A stretch of DNA of 64,000 nucleotides. Origin: Trichlorobacter ammonificans. GTDB taxonomy: Bacteria; Desulfobacterota; Desulfuromonadia; Geobacterales; Pseudopelobacteraceae. The stretch is taken from positions 670,001-734,000 of the forward strand of contig NZ_OW150024.1 of assembly GCF_933509905.1 (NCBI RefSeq). The letters run 5' to 3'. The notes below the pieces were generated by a model. It did not search any database. It saw only the letters and a list, made by a program, of their open reading frames with translations, and was not told where the DNA came from. Below are positions 44,199 to 53,049 of the stretch, piece after piece (the first letter of the stretch is position 1; each line of letters starts with the position of its first letter). Position numbers and translations under genes: made by a program.

Positions 44199-45371
44199 CT
44201 AAACCGTCAGCCGCAGCTCCACCCCCCAGGGGGCCGGTTTTTCCCCTTCTTTCGTCAGCACCCAGAGGGTGGGAAACGCCATCTGCTCCGGCACCGGGCC
44301 GATGCCGTCGGTCAGGTAGATGACGGCGGCGGGGCGGGGGTGGAGGGTGTGGGCGTAGTCGAAAACCGGCCGCAGATCGGTGAAGCCGCCGCCGTCGTAG
44401 CGTTGGGCGACGAAGGAGGCACCGCTTAACCGTTCGATCCGTTGAATCCGGCTGTTGGCGTAGAGCACGGTGATGCTGCACTCCCGCCCCCGGGCCAGGT
44501 TGAGCAATTCAGCGGCAAAGGCGTCCCGCAGTTCCACGATGTTGGTGGAGTCGCTGACATCCACCCCCACCAGCAGGTGCAGCCGCCGTTTCTTGCGGAT
44601 GCCGGGAGTCTGGTGGGAAAAGCGGCGGTGCTCCCGCATCCAGGTGCTGCACCGGCCGGTACGGCCGGCAGCGGCGACGAACTGACGCAGTACCTGACGC
44701 CAGGGGATCGGTGCCGGCTGCAGCAGGCCGTTCACCACTTCCCGCAGGTCGGCTGGCATCTCGCCGTCGCTCCCCCGCAAGGCATCACGGGCCATGCTGC
44801 GCACCATCTCCTCCGCCAGGGAGAGCGGCGTGCTGTCGGCATCCTGCCAGGGGGCATGGTCGTCCAGGGTGACGGCGTCATGCAGGTTCTCGCCCCTGCC
44901 CGCACCGGCGGCACCGTTCGTGTCCCGTTCCGCCGAACCGAAGCCGCTCCCCTCCAGGTTGCCCATGTCGAAGGGGGGGACAATCAGGTCGTAGTACTCC
45001 TCAGCCGAAAGCCCCGTTTCCATCCGGTAATGCTCCGGCAGCAGTGCTCCCGGTGGCAGGCCGTCGATGGAGGGGTTGATGGCCAGGTCGCAGGCCACGT
45101 CCCAGTCGTGCCGGTTGCGCCCCCGCCGGCGCAGGGGATGAAGATGCAGCAGATGTTTGAGCAGATGCTCCAGCAGGGCCTCCTGCTGGGTGAATGACAG
45201 AACGGTGAAGCTGTCTTCCGCCACGGCCAGCACCGGCAGACCATCACGAATGGTCAGGGCCGCGCTTTTACCGCTCTCCGCCAGCGGCTCCCGGCGCAGG
45301 TGCAGCAGCAGGTGGCCGTAGAACGGCTTCTGTTTCAGCAGGCGGATGATGGCGTTTTGAAGAGTGCGCAT
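44199..45371 (-). CDS. DUF2201/VWA-like metallopeptidase-type protein
   Basis: The 390-residue protein has an N-terminal putative metallopeptidase DUF2201 part (LLEHLLKHLLHLHPLRRRGRNRHDWDVACDLAIN) and a C-terminal VWA-like domain (LHLLVGVDVSDSTNIVELRDAF, YDGGGFTDLRPVFDY). Such proteins usually sit next to a MoxR-type AAA ATPase; none is found beside this gene. Function is unknown. The start at 45371 gives a natural N-terminus MRTLQNAIIRLL. Confidence 0.8.
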   Translation of the reverse strand: MRTLQNAIIRLLKQKPFYGHLLLHLRREPLAESGKSAALTIRDGLPVLAVAEDSFTVLSFTQQEALLEHLLKHLLHLHPLRRRGRNRHDWDVACDLAINPSIDGLPPGALLPEHYRMETGLSAEEYYDLIVPPFDMGNLEGSGFGSAERDTNGAAGAGRGENLHDAVTLDDHAPWQDADSTPLSLAEEMVRSMARDALRGSDGEMPADLREVVNGLLQPAPIPWRQVLRQFVAAAGRTGRCSTWMREHRRFSHQTPGIRKKRRLHLLVGVDVSDSTNIVELRDAFAAELLNLARGRECSITVLYANSRIQRIERLSGASFVAQRYDGGGFTDLRPVFDYAHTLHPRPAAVIYLTDGIGPVPEQMAFPTLWVLTKEGEKPAPWGVELRLTV

Positions 45372-45411
45372 GGCGGCTAGTATCGTGTACCCCCTGCTCT
45401 TTCGCTGTCAT

Positions 45412-45488
45412 GCTCCCCTCTCCCGGCCTCCCCCGCTGGGGGAGGAGTAGTTGCGGACTCCCTTCCCAGAAGGGGGAGGGAGGGGGAA
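45412..45488. repeat. GC-rich REP-like palindromic element
   Basis: The 77-nt element contains a perfect stem CCTCCCCC (45427-45434) / GGGGGAGG (45438-45445) and a second stem around CCCTTCCCAGAAGGG, with C-rich and G-rich outer flanks. It lies in the 244-nt gap between divergent genes at 45371 and 45616. No gene is seen in the gap. Confidence 0.6.
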
Positions 45489-45615
45489 TCAAAAGTTATG
45501 TGTGACAGGGTAGCGGAATCGGCCGATACTGTCAAAAACCGTAAATTCCTTTTCTGTTGCCGGTCGATGTGTTAAGCTTCGCCCACGTTTTCATCAGCAC
45601 GATCAGGAGGCAGCA

Positions 45616-46131
45616 ATGGCAGACGAGAATTTCCCGCGGGTACTGCTCGAAACCAGCAAGGGGAACATCACCCTTGAGCTGAACAAGGAAAAAGCGCCGA
45701 TTACGGTGAAGAATTTTCTGGGGTATGTGAAGGACGGCTACTACGACGGTCTGGTTTTTCACCGGGTGATCAAGGATTTCATGATTCAGGGGGGCGGCCT
45801 CGATGCCAACCTGCAGCCGAAGAAGACCAAGTTCGCCATCAAGAACGAAGCGCAGAACGGCCTGAAGAACGTACGCGGTTCCGTAGCCATGGCCCGCACT
45901 GCCCTGGTGGACTCGGCCACCTCCCAGTTCTTCATCAATACGGTGGATAACCCGTTCCTGGACAACAAGGGGAAGCGGCAGGACGACTTCGGTTACTGCG
46001 TGTTCGGCAAAGTGGTGGAAGGGTTTGAGGTGGTGGACGAGATCCGCCAGGTCAAGACCGGCTCGCTCCACGGCCACAGCGATGTACCGCTGGAGCCGAT
46101 CACCATCGTCTCGGCGAAAATTCTGGAATAG
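45616..46131 (+). CDS. Cyclophilin-type peptidyl-prolyl cis-trans isomerase (PpiB-like)
   Basis: The 171-residue protein is a cytoplasmic cyclophilin without a signal peptide. Motifs: [48 protein letters not shown], and [19 protein letters not shown]. It speeds proline isomerisation in folding. AGGAGG precedes the ATG. A strong terminator follows. Confidence 0.93.
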   Translation: MADENFPRVLLETSKGNITLELNKEKAPITVKNFLGYVKDGYYDGLVFHRVIKDFMIQGGGLDANLQPKKTKFAIKNEAQNGLKNVRGSVAMARTALVDSATSQFFINTVDNPFLDNKGKRQDDFGYCVFGKVVEGFEVVDEIRQVKTGSLHGHSDVPLEPITIVSAKILE

Positions 46132-46153
46132 TGTTTTGCAACTGTTGACGCAC

Positions 46154-46190
46154 AAGCGCCCGTCCGGCCATCGGCCTGACGGGCGCTTTC
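46154..46190 (+). terminator. Rho-independent terminator after the cyclophilin gene
   Basis: AAGCGCCCGTC (46154-46164) pairs perfectly with GACGGGCGCTT (46178-46188) over 11 bp, followed by a short T-run. It lies 22 nt after the stop and before the convergent ferritin-like gene. Confidence 0.8.
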
Positions 46191-46212
46191 GTTGTGGGGC
46201 GTGGAGGAGAGG

Positions 46213-46710
46213 CTACTCCCGCACATAGGTGGCAACGTCGCTGTCGTTGACCATCCCCATCAGGTGTGCATACTCGGCCTCGATCAGATCGTAGTGCCCC
46301 TGGGTCTCCTTGACCACCCGCTCGAAAACGGCCTTCACCACCGGGTCCACCACACCGGCCGCCAGTTGCGTATACTGGCCGATGCACTCTTTTTCCTCGG
46401 CCAGGGCCAGCTCCAGGGCCCTCTGCTCGCCCATATCCTCGCTGATCGCCTTTTCCAGTTTCATGTAGGTGGGATTCTTCGTGTCCACCGGGGACTCCAG
46501 GTAGCTCTTCAGATCGCCGAACTCGCCCCCCTTGTAGTGCTCAAAAAAATGCTTGAGGTGGGCCACCTCTTCGTTGGCCAGCATTTCCAGTACCTTGCGG
46601 GTCCGCTCGACCTTTGCCACCGAAGCGGCGCGGCGGTAGAAGTCCATGCTGTCCTTTTCGGCCTTGATGGCCAGCTTTAATGCATCTTCCAGCGAATATT
46701 CCCTGCCCAT
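46213..46710 (-). CDS. Ferritin-like/rubrerythrin-type protein
   Basis: The 165-residue all-helical protein has four-helix di-iron features: a first helix with AIKAEKDSMDFYRRAA, then NEEVAHLKHFFEHY, a third with ALAEEKECIGQYTQLA, and ETQGHYDLIEAEY. The EExxH-type ligands are visible in the second and fourth helices. There is no rubredoxin domain. Such proteins store iron or handle peroxide. AGGAGG precedes the ATG at 46710. Confidence 0.85.
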   Translation of the reverse strand: MGREYSLEDALKLAIKAEKDSMDFYRRAASVAKVERTRKVLEMLANEEVAHLKHFFEHYKGGEFGDLKSYLESPVDTKNPTYMKLEKAISEDMGEQRALELALAEEKECIGQYTQLAAGVVDPVVKAVFERVVKETQGHYDLIEAEYAHLMGMVNDSDVATYVRE

Positions 46711-46791
46711 GGCGTTCTCCTCCTGTCGGTGGGGTAGATGTGCCACAAAGTATAGCCGGCAAAACGGACCGGTCAACCGACAAAAAACACC

Positions 46792-47886
46792 TCAGGTATG
46801 GTGGATAAGGTCACCGTAGGCCGTTTCAACACGATCACACATGGTCTGCATGGAAAACAGCCCAAGCGCCCGTGAGCGTCCCGCATGCCCCATCCGATGC
46901 CGCAACCCGGCATCGTCCAGCAGCAGGGCCAGCGTTTCCGCCAGGAGCGCCGCATTGCCCGGCGGGGTCAGCAGGCCGGTGACGCCATCCTCAATGACTT
47001 CATCGATGCCGGGAGCGTTGCTGCCGATGGTGGGCTTTTCCAGCAATGCCGCTTCAACCAGGGCCAGCCCCAGTCCTTCCTTGGCGATGGAGGGGAGCAC
47101 CACCACATCCATGGCATTCATGACCGATATCACATCCTCCCGGAAGCCCAGCAGGCAAACCTGGTCGGCAATGCCCAGCTCGCCGGTCATACGGCGCAAT
47201 TCATCGAACTGCTCCCCCTCGCCGGCCAGCAGGCAGACCAGTCGGGGGAACCGTTCCTTGAGCAGCGCCACGGCCTGCAGCAGGTACTTCTGACCCTTTT
47301 TTTCGGACAGATGCGCCACGCACCCCACCACCGGCTGATCCGGCAAGAGCCCCAGCATCCGCCGGGCATCGGGACCGCTGATGACGTCATTCAGACGACT
47401 CGCGTCAATGCCGTTGTAGACCACCGTTACCCGCTGCGGATCGGCTCCCTGCTTGAGCAGGTGCTGCCGGACTCCTTGCGAGCAGGTAATGGCCCGGTTC
47501 CCGAAGCGGTAGTAGTGCCAGGTGTTCAGGGCGTGGACATGGGTCAGCACCGGAATGCCGGCCAGGCGGCCGGCCAGGCTGCCCCAGAGGCTGGCACTGG
47601 AAAGATGGGTATGGATCAGGTCGGCGCCGAACTCCCGTGCCGCGCGGGCAATGAAGAGCGGCGCCGCCAGGTTCAGCTTGCCGGCGATGGGCGGTGTCTG
47701 TACCTCGATCCCCAGCTTGCGGGCCTCCTCCGGCATGCCGCCAGCCGGTTTGCAGAGCAGGAGCACCCGGTGACCCCGCCGCTGCATATCGGCGCAGAGG
47801 GTGAGGCAGATCCGTTCGGCACCGGAGAAACGGCGCTGGGTGATCACCTGGAGGATCGTGAGCCTCCGTTGGGGGGCTGCCGTCAT
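46792..47886 (-). CDS. Group 1 glycosyltransferase (GT4 type)
   Basis: The 364-residue GT-B enzyme has N-terminal VITQRRFSGAERICLTL, a middle VVYNGIDASRL, and the C-terminal donor site (VVLPSIAKEGLGLALVEAALLEKPTIGSNAPGIDEVI), the EX7E region of GT4. It is the last gene of the polysaccharide locus, which runs leftward from the window end. Its ATG overlaps the DUF4254 stop by 4 bp. Confidence 0.9.
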   Translation of the reverse strand: MTAAPQRRLTILQVITQRRFSGAERICLTLCADMQRRGHRVLLLCKPAGGMPEEARKLGIEVQTPPIAGKLNLAAPLFIARAAREFGADLIHTHLSSASLWGSLAGRLAGIPVLTHVHALNTWHYYRFGNRAITCSQGVRQHLLKQGADPQRVTVVYNGIDASRLNDVISGPDARRMLGLLPDQPVVGCVAHLSEKKGQKYLLQAVALLKERFPRLVCLLAGEGEQFDELRRMTGELGIADQVCLLGFREDVISVMNAMDVVVLPSIAKEGLGLALVEAALLEKPTIGSNAPGIDEVIEDGVTGLLTPPGNAALLAETLALLLDDAGLRHRMGHAGRSRALGLFSMQTMCDRVETAYGDLIHHT

Positions 47887-48509
47887 TCCGTTCTTCCGGC
47901 GACTGTATGTTTCTGCCGGTACAGTTCCGGATTCAGAGCCGGGTCGTTGTACATCTTGAACTGCTTGTACAGCTTCATCCGTTTCGTTCCGGCCAGGTAG
48001 TCGTCCAGCAACTGGCCGAGAGCGACATTCAGATCGTGCCGTTGCAGCCGAAGCACTGCCAAGCGGTGCCGGGAACGCTGGCGGTGGTCGTCGTCGATAT
48101 CGTCGCGGCGGCTGTCCTCATCCATGTGATAGACCTTCAGCGACATGATCGAGATACGGTCCACGATGCTGCCGGGCGTCTCCGAGTTGATCGCCTCCGT
48201 TGCCGGCTCCGGCACGGACTTGGAAAGCTCCGCCAGGATCGCTTCGTCCAACTTCTCGATCAGATCGTTGCGCTGCTGGTTCAGGCGGTCGATGGCTCGT
48301 TTGACCGTGGCGATGGCACTGTCGTCAATATCGGTGCGTCGCGCCTTGTCCTCCTCGTGCCAGAGCAGAAAGTTCCGCCAGGCCAGCTCCAGGGCGATCG
48401 GGTTCACGGCCCCCTGCAGCACGTCAAAGGTGGCGTCGTTATCGTGCCAGTGTGCGATGGCACGGTCAAAGGCGGATTCAAGGTCGGTAAGTTTGAGAGT
48501 GTTCAGCAT
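47883..48509 (-). CDS. DUF4254 family protein
   Basis: The 208-residue soluble protein matches the DUF4254 pattern: LAWRNFLLWHEEDKARR, ATVKRAIDRLNQQRNDLIEKLDE, SIVDRISIMSLKVYHMDED, and the end KLYKQFKMYNDP. Function is unknown, but it often lies among glycosyltransferase genes. The ATG at 48509 overlaps the preceding GT9 gene by 7 bp. Confidence 0.82.
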   Translation of the reverse strand: MLNTLKLTDLESAFDRAIAHWHDNDATFDVLQGAVNPIALELAWRNFLLWHEEDKARRTDIDDSAIATVKRAIDRLNQQRNDLIEKLDEAILAELSKSVPEPATEAINSETPGSIVDRISIMSLKVYHMDEDSRRDDIDDDHRQRSRHRLAVLRLQRHDLNVALGQLLDDYLAGTKRMKLYKQFKMYNDPALNPELYRQKHTVAGRTE

Positions 48510-49567
48510 CGGTTCGGCGTCCTCGTTTCGTGAAGTAGGCTGATGGCGGCATCCGCGACCATATCGGCGGTGATGCTGCGCCGGCACTCCTGGTCCCGCT
48601 CGCAGCGGGTGCGACCGCACCCGCTGCAGTCAAGCGGTGCCTGGATGGCGCGATGACGGGGACCGGCGGGAGCGTACAGCTCCGCACGGGTGGCACGGTA
48701 GAGCGAGACGGTCGGCGTCCCCACCGCTCCGGCGATATAGATGGGGCCGGTATCGCCGCCGATCACCAGGTTCATCCGTTGAATGACCGGTATCAGCTCC
48801 TTGATTTTGAACCAGGGAAGCAGCCTGACCGCGGAGCCCACCTCGGCGATGATCCGTTCTCCCAGCTCCTTTTCCTGTGGGCTTCCCCAGTTGATCAACA
48901 GCGTTGTCGACGGGTTGTCAGACAGAATACGTCGCGAAACTTCAACCCAGCCTTCGGGGTACCAGTACTTGGTCTCCCAGGTTGTCCCCACCTGCAGCAT
49001 GACCTTCGGCCCCTCAGGCAGAGCGGCCAGATAGGTCGCTGCCGTGGCTTCGTCCTCGGGCGCCGCAGCGATGGTGGTGGCCAGTGCCAGGCCGTCATAG
49101 TCGCGCTCAAAGGGAGCGCCGACAATACGCAGGTAGCGTCCTGCCGCCCGATTGTCCTGGGGCCTGAACGGTATGCGCCGGGTGGTGAAGAGCAGGTTCA
49201 GTTTTTCCTGAACGGCGTCGGCGGCAAAGCCGACGCGGGGAGCGGTGCCGGTCAGCCAGGCCACCAGGCCGCTCTTCAGGTTGCCTTGCAGGTCGAAGAC
49301 CAGGTCGTAGCGGGCCGAGTGCAGCGCCTGCCGCAGCCGGGAAATTTCCCGGCGCGTCTGTTCGGAAACGGGTGCCCTGCGCCAAGCCCTGGTCCTGATG
49401 ACATGCACCTGTCCGATCAGCGGGTTATGGGCCACCAGCGGCAGAAACGGCTCCTCCACCACCCAGTCGATGGTGGCGTCCGGCGCGATCTTCTTCAGGA
49501 AATCCAGCACCGGCAGGGCATGGATGACGTCCCCCAGGGCCGAGGTTTTGATGATCAGGATACGCAT
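48503..49567 (-). CDS. Heptosyltransferase family protein (GT9)
   Basis: The 354-residue protein has the GT9 start RILIIKTSALGDVIHALPVLDFLKK and the acceptor/donor signature VMLQVGTTWETKYWYPEGW, with MNLVIGGDTGPIYIAGAVGTPTVSLYRAT. GT9 enzymes add heptose to lipopolysaccharide inner core. A cluster of cysteines near the C-terminus (CSGCGRTRCERDQEC) is present. The stop of the upstream GT2 gene overlaps the start. Confidence 0.9.
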   Translation of the reverse strand: MRILIIKTSALGDVIHALPVLDFLKKIAPDATIDWVVEEPFLPLVAHNPLIGQVHVIRTRAWRRAPVSEQTRREISRLRQALHSARYDLVFDLQGNLKSGLVAWLTGTAPRVGFAADAVQEKLNLLFTTRRIPFRPQDNRAAGRYLRIVGAPFERDYDGLALATTIAAAPEDEATAATYLAALPEGPKVMLQVGTTWETKYWYPEGWVEVSRRILSDNPSTTLLINWGSPQEKELGERIIAEVGSAVRLLPWFKIKELIPVIQRMNLVIGGDTGPIYIAGAVGTPTVSLYRATRAELYAPAGPRHRAIQAPLDCSGCGRTRCERDQECRRSITADMVADAAISLLHETRTPNRC

Positions 49568-50346
49568 CAGTCTCTCTTCAGCAGCCGTTTCAGGGGGATA
49601 CGCACCCGCTCCTTGAACAGCCGGTTCACCTGTTTCTTGTAACGGTACCATGGAACCCCGGCCAGGCGATAGAAGCGGTCCTCTTCTTCCTGCCAGACGG
49701 ACGGAGGCAGGCTGCCGCTGAACCCTCCTTCGTAATAGTTCACCATGATCCGGTCCACGAAACGGCTGCGGCGCAGGCCGTAGCGCCGCAGGAGCTGCCA
49801 GGTGCTCACCCGGTCGGCCATGATTCTGAAGGCGGTGTCGAAGGGAACCATGGCTTCGCGGCGGTACAGGATGGCTTGGTGGCAGAGCGGCATTCCCTTG
49901 AAAAAACGGAAGTTGCTCTTCAGGCGTTTGCCCTTGACATAACTCAGCGAACCGTCGGGATTACGCATGTTGGCCCTGCCGTAGACCAGTACCGTTGTGT
50001 CGCCGCAACCGTCAAGCAGTTCCTCGGGATCCACCAACAGTTCGTCGCCGGCGTTCAGAAAGAGCAGAAAGTCGCCGCGGGCCAGCGCGATCCCTTTGTT
50101 CATCGCGTCGTAGATGCCGTTGTCCGGTTCGCTGAGCAGGTGGTCGACGAGCGCACGGTACGCTTCGACAACCTGCAGCGTGCCGTCGGTGGAGGCCCCG
50201 TCGATTATCAGGTACTCGGTGCGTCCCCCCTTCCAGCGGGAAACGCTGGCCAAAGTACGCTGCAGCCCGACGGCGTCGTTGCGGACCACCGTGATGATGC
50301 TGAGGCGGGGAGAAGCTGCGCCGTTGTCACCCGGGAGTTTGATCAT
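49567..50346 (-). CDS. Glycosyltransferase family 2
   Basis: The 259-residue GT-A enzyme has LSIITVVRNDAVGLQRTL, then IIDGASTDGT, with the metal-binding segment GDFLLFLNAGDELL (DxD equivalent NAGDE). No membrane helix. The start at ATG 50346 gives the usual N-terminus; a much longer reading would overlap the upstream GT2 gene. Donor and acceptor are unknown. Confidence 0.88.
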   Translation of the reverse strand: MIKLPGDNGAASPRLSIITVVRNDAVGLQRTLASVSRWKGGRTEYLIIDGASTDGTLQVVEAYRALVDHLLSEPDNGIYDAMNKGIALARGDFLLFLNAGDELLVDPEELLDGCGDTTVLVYGRANMRNPDGSLSYVKGKRLKSNFRFFKGMPLCHQAILYRREAMVPFDTAFRIMADRVSTWQLLRRYGLRRSRFVDRIMVNYYEGGFSGSLPPSVWQEEEDRFYRLAGVPWYRYKKQVNRLFKERVRIPLKRLLKRD

Positions 50347-51136
50347 GGCACTCGTCCTTGTGGATGCCGCAGGCGCAGCGATAGCTCCCGGAAGCGAGTG
50401 CTTCCTGCAGTAAGCGGTCGTTTTCCTGAAGGTTCGTACGGCTGTTTTCCGGGTGCCACAGGTGAAAGACAATGGCGGCAAAGGGGGCCTCGCGCCTGCG
50501 GAGTCCGTAGGCAAAGAGCCGTGCCACCAGTTCGGAGTCCTCCCGCCCCCAGCCGACAATCTTTTCATTGTAGCCATTGACCGCGAGCATGTCTGAACGG
50601 TACGCGGCCATGTTGCAGCCGCGCAGCCCCATGACTCCCTTTCGTTCATGCACGAGCCAGGGGAGACGCAGCAGATGATGGCCTCCCGATAGACTGCCAT
50701 GCAGGCACTGTTTTGCTGCTTCCAGGGAGCCTGACCAGCAAAACGCCGGTGATAGCTCCCGTCCCACCAGCATCCGCTTGCCGGTAGCGAACCAGCCGGT
50801 GCGGGCCAGTCGCAGATGGTCCTGCACAAAGCAGGGGTGCGGGATGCAGTCCCCATCGCTGAACACGAGATAATCGGCGGAAGCCGCGGCTATTGCCCGG
50901 TTGCGGATTTCCGCCAGCCTGAAGCCACGGTCTTCATGCCAGACATGTCGTACCGGAAATGGTGCCTGTGCGGTAAATTCGGCTATGACCTGTGCGGTTT
51001 CATCTGTTGAGCCGTCATCCGCCACCAGGAGTTCGTCGGGATAAACGGTCTGCAGGGCATATGCGGCAAGTACCCGTCGCAGGTAGTCCGGCGAATTGTA
51101 TGTTGAGATGATAACTGCCAATGACGGCTGTGCCAT
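50327..51136 (-). CDS. Glycosyltransferase family 2 with galactosyltransferase-like C-terminus
   Basis: The 269-residue enzyme has LAVIISTYNSPDYLRRVL, ADDGSTDET and the DxD motif VFSDGDCIPHP. The later YNEKIVGWGREDSELVARL resembles the C-terminal domain of beta-1,4-galactosyltransferases. It overlaps the downstream GT2 gene by 20 bp and follows the WaaE-like gene with no gap. Confidence 0.88.
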   Translation of the reverse strand: MAQPSLAVIISTYNSPDYLRRVLAAYALQTVYPDELLVADDGSTDETAQVIAEFTAQAPFPVRHVWHEDRGFRLAEIRNRAIAAASADYLVFSDGDCIPHPCFVQDHLRLARTGWFATGKRMLVGRELSPAFCWSGSLEAAKQCLHGSLSGGHHLLRLPWLVHERKGVMGLRGCNMAAYRSDMLAVNGYNEKIVGWGREDSELVARLFAYGLRRREAPFAAIVFHLWHPENSRTNLQENDRLLQEALASGSYRCACGIHKDECHDQTPG

Positions 51137-51901
51137 CTACTCTTCCTCGGCAAGTTCGGCAAGTTTGATAACGCGGTAGAAAACACCGACCGCACCGGAA
51201 ACGGCGATCAGCAGGCCGGCACGGCCGTCGAGAAAGCCCCGTTTCAGGAGGTAGCTCTTGATGAAGGCTGCCGTTGCCTTGATTACGGCCAGCAGTGCGC
51301 TGCCCCGCTTGCCTGCGGCATGCATCTGCAGTGCACCTGGGATGGCATATCGCCGGGCCTTTTCCAGAAAATCCTCCGCTGCGTGAAATGAGCGGTGGTC
51401 AATGGTACCGGTCAGTCTGCCCACCGGCCCCGAGAGCTCCACCGACTCATGCACGATACGGTTGTTGAACTGTCCTGCATCCTTTTTGAAAAAGCGGATG
51501 ATCTCATCCGGCCACCAGCCGGAATGTCTGATCCATCGGCCACGATAGAAGTTCCTGCGGCCGATCCGGTAACCGGCGCACTGAGACGGCGCCTGCAGAG
51601 CGTCTTTGATCGCTTCTTGCAATTCCGGAGAGACGGTTTCATCGGCATCGAGCGACAGTATCCACTGGTGCGACGCCTGGGCAAGGGCAAAATTCTTCTG
51701 CGGGCCGTACCCCAGCCAGTCCTGGTGCATGAAGCGGACATTGGGGAAGCTGCGACAGATATCCCCGGTCCGGTCGCTGCTGCCGGAATCGACCACGATG
51801 ACCTCGTCAGCCCAGGCAACGCTTGCCAGGCAGGCACCGATCGCCTGTTCTTCGTTCAGCGTGATAATGGTGACGGAGATATTTGTGTCGGTTCGCGTCA
51901 T
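51137..51901 (-). CDS. Glycosyltransferase family 2, WaaE/KdtX-like
   Basis: The 254-residue protein has SVTIITLNEEQAIGACLASVAWADEVIVVDSGSSDRTGDI and the DxD motif WILSLDADETVS, a pattern typical of WaaE/KdtX-type glucosyltransferases of LPS core. Near the C-terminus a hydrophobic stretch (AFIKSYLLKRGFLDGRAGLLIA) may associate with the membrane. The stop and the next start are adjacent (TAGATG). Confidence 0.88.
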   Translation of the reverse strand: MTRTDTNISVTIITLNEEQAIGACLASVAWADEVIVVDSGSSDRTGDICRSFPNVRFMHQDWLGYGPQKNFALAQASHQWILSLDADETVSPELQEAIKDALQAPSQCAGYRIGRRNFYRGRWIRHSGWWPDEIIRFFKKDAGQFNNRIVHESVELSGPVGRLTGTIDHRSFHAAEDFLEKARRYAIPGALQMHAAGKRGSALLAVIKATAAFIKSYLLKRGFLDGRAGLLIAVSGAVGVFYRVIKLAELAEEE

Positions 51902-51904
51902 ATT

Positions 51905-53047
51905 CTATAAAGCACAATGGCTTGAAGAACGAGAGAAATAGCCGGCTACCTGCTGAATAACATAGGCCTGCTCGGACTCCGTCAACACCGGGCTGAAGGG
52001 AAGCGACAGAATTCTGCCGGCAAGGGATTCGGTCACCGGCAGGCCGGTTGAGCGGGCACGGCCGAATGCCGGCTGCAGGTGGCAGGGTATCGGATAGTGG
52101 ATGATCGTCTGGACTCCGGCTGCCTGAAGGTGCTGCTGCAGCGCATCCCGCGTTGCCGTGTCGCTGCAGGCAACCACGCAGAGGTGCCAAGCCGGCCTGC
52201 AGCCGTCGGTGACGGCCTGGAAGGTGAGTGGCAGGTGGGCCAGGCTCCGGCGGTAGGTCTCCATCAGGGCGGCCTTGCGTCGGTTCCATTCCGCCAGGTG
52301 GGGCAGTTTCGTCAGAAGCAGCGCCGCCTGAATTTCATCCAGGCGGCTGTTGATCCCGCGCGGGGTCGAGGCATGGTAGCGATCCCGCTGGCCGTAGTTT
52401 CGAAGCTCCTTGAGTACGGCACCGTCATGCCGGTCGCCGGCGCAGACGGCACCGCCATCCCCCAGGGCCCCGATGTTCTTGCTGGGATAGAAGCTGAATG
52501 CGCCGAAGCGGCCGAGGGTGCCGGCCCTCCTGCCCCCCAGCTCCGCCCCCTGGGCCTGGGCGACATCCTCGATCAGTGCCACATCCGGTCTGCCGGCAGC
52601 GCAGAGGACCGTCTGAATGGCGGCGCAGTCGGCCATGGCACCGTAGAGGTGCACGGCAATGACCGCCTTGGTGGCCGGGGTAAGCGCCGCCGTGATGCGA
52701 GTCGCATCCAGAAGCCAGGTGTCGGGATCGACATCCACGAAGACCGGCGTCGCCCCGGTGGCGCAGATGGCGGCAACCGTGGGAATGGCGGTATTGGCAA
52801 CGGTGATCACCTCGTGTCCCGGACCGATCCCGGCAGCCAGTAGTGCCAGGACCAGAGCGTCGGTACCGGAGTTGCAGGCGGCAACCATGACGCTCGTACC
52901 CAGGCTTTCCGCCATTGCCTGCTCGAAGGTTTGTACCTCGGTGCCCAGAATATACCAGCCGCTGCCCAGGGTCCGTGCGGCTGCCGCCAGCAGCTCGCTT
53001 TCGAGCTCGGCGTTCAGGCGGCCGATGTCAAAAAAAGGAACCTGCAT
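51905..53047 (-). CDS. DegT/DnrJ/EryC1/StrS aminotransferase, FdtB/WecE-like
   Basis: The 380-residue PLP enzyme makes amino sugars on nucleotide carriers. It has the start VPFFDIGRLNAELESEL, SGTDALVLAL, IEDVAQAQGAELGG and the PLP-Lys in FSFYPSKNIGALGDGGA. In place of the usual AQAHGA it has AQAQGA. It may act on a 3- or 4-keto sugar. It lies between the WaaE-like gene and an SDR gene with gaps of 2-3 nt. Confidence 0.88.
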   Translation of the reverse strand: MQVPFFDIGRLNAELESELLAAAARTLGSGWYILGTEVQTFEQAMAESLGTSVMVAACNSGTDALVLALLAAGIGPGHEVITVANTAIPTVAAICATGATPVFVDVDPDTWLLDATRITAALTPATKAVIAVHLYGAMADCAAIQTVLCAAGRPDVALIEDVAQAQGAELGGRRAGTLGRFGAFSFYPSKNIGALGDGGAVCAGDRHDGAVLKELRNYGQRDRYHASTPRGINSRLDEIQAALLLTKLPHLAEWNRRKAALMETYRRSLAHLPLTFQAVTDGCRPAWHLCVVACSDTATRDALQQHLQAAGVQTIIHYPIPCHLQPAFGRARSTGLPVTESLAGRILSLPFSPVLTESEQAYVIQQVAGYFSRSSSHCAL

Positions 53048-53049
53048 GT

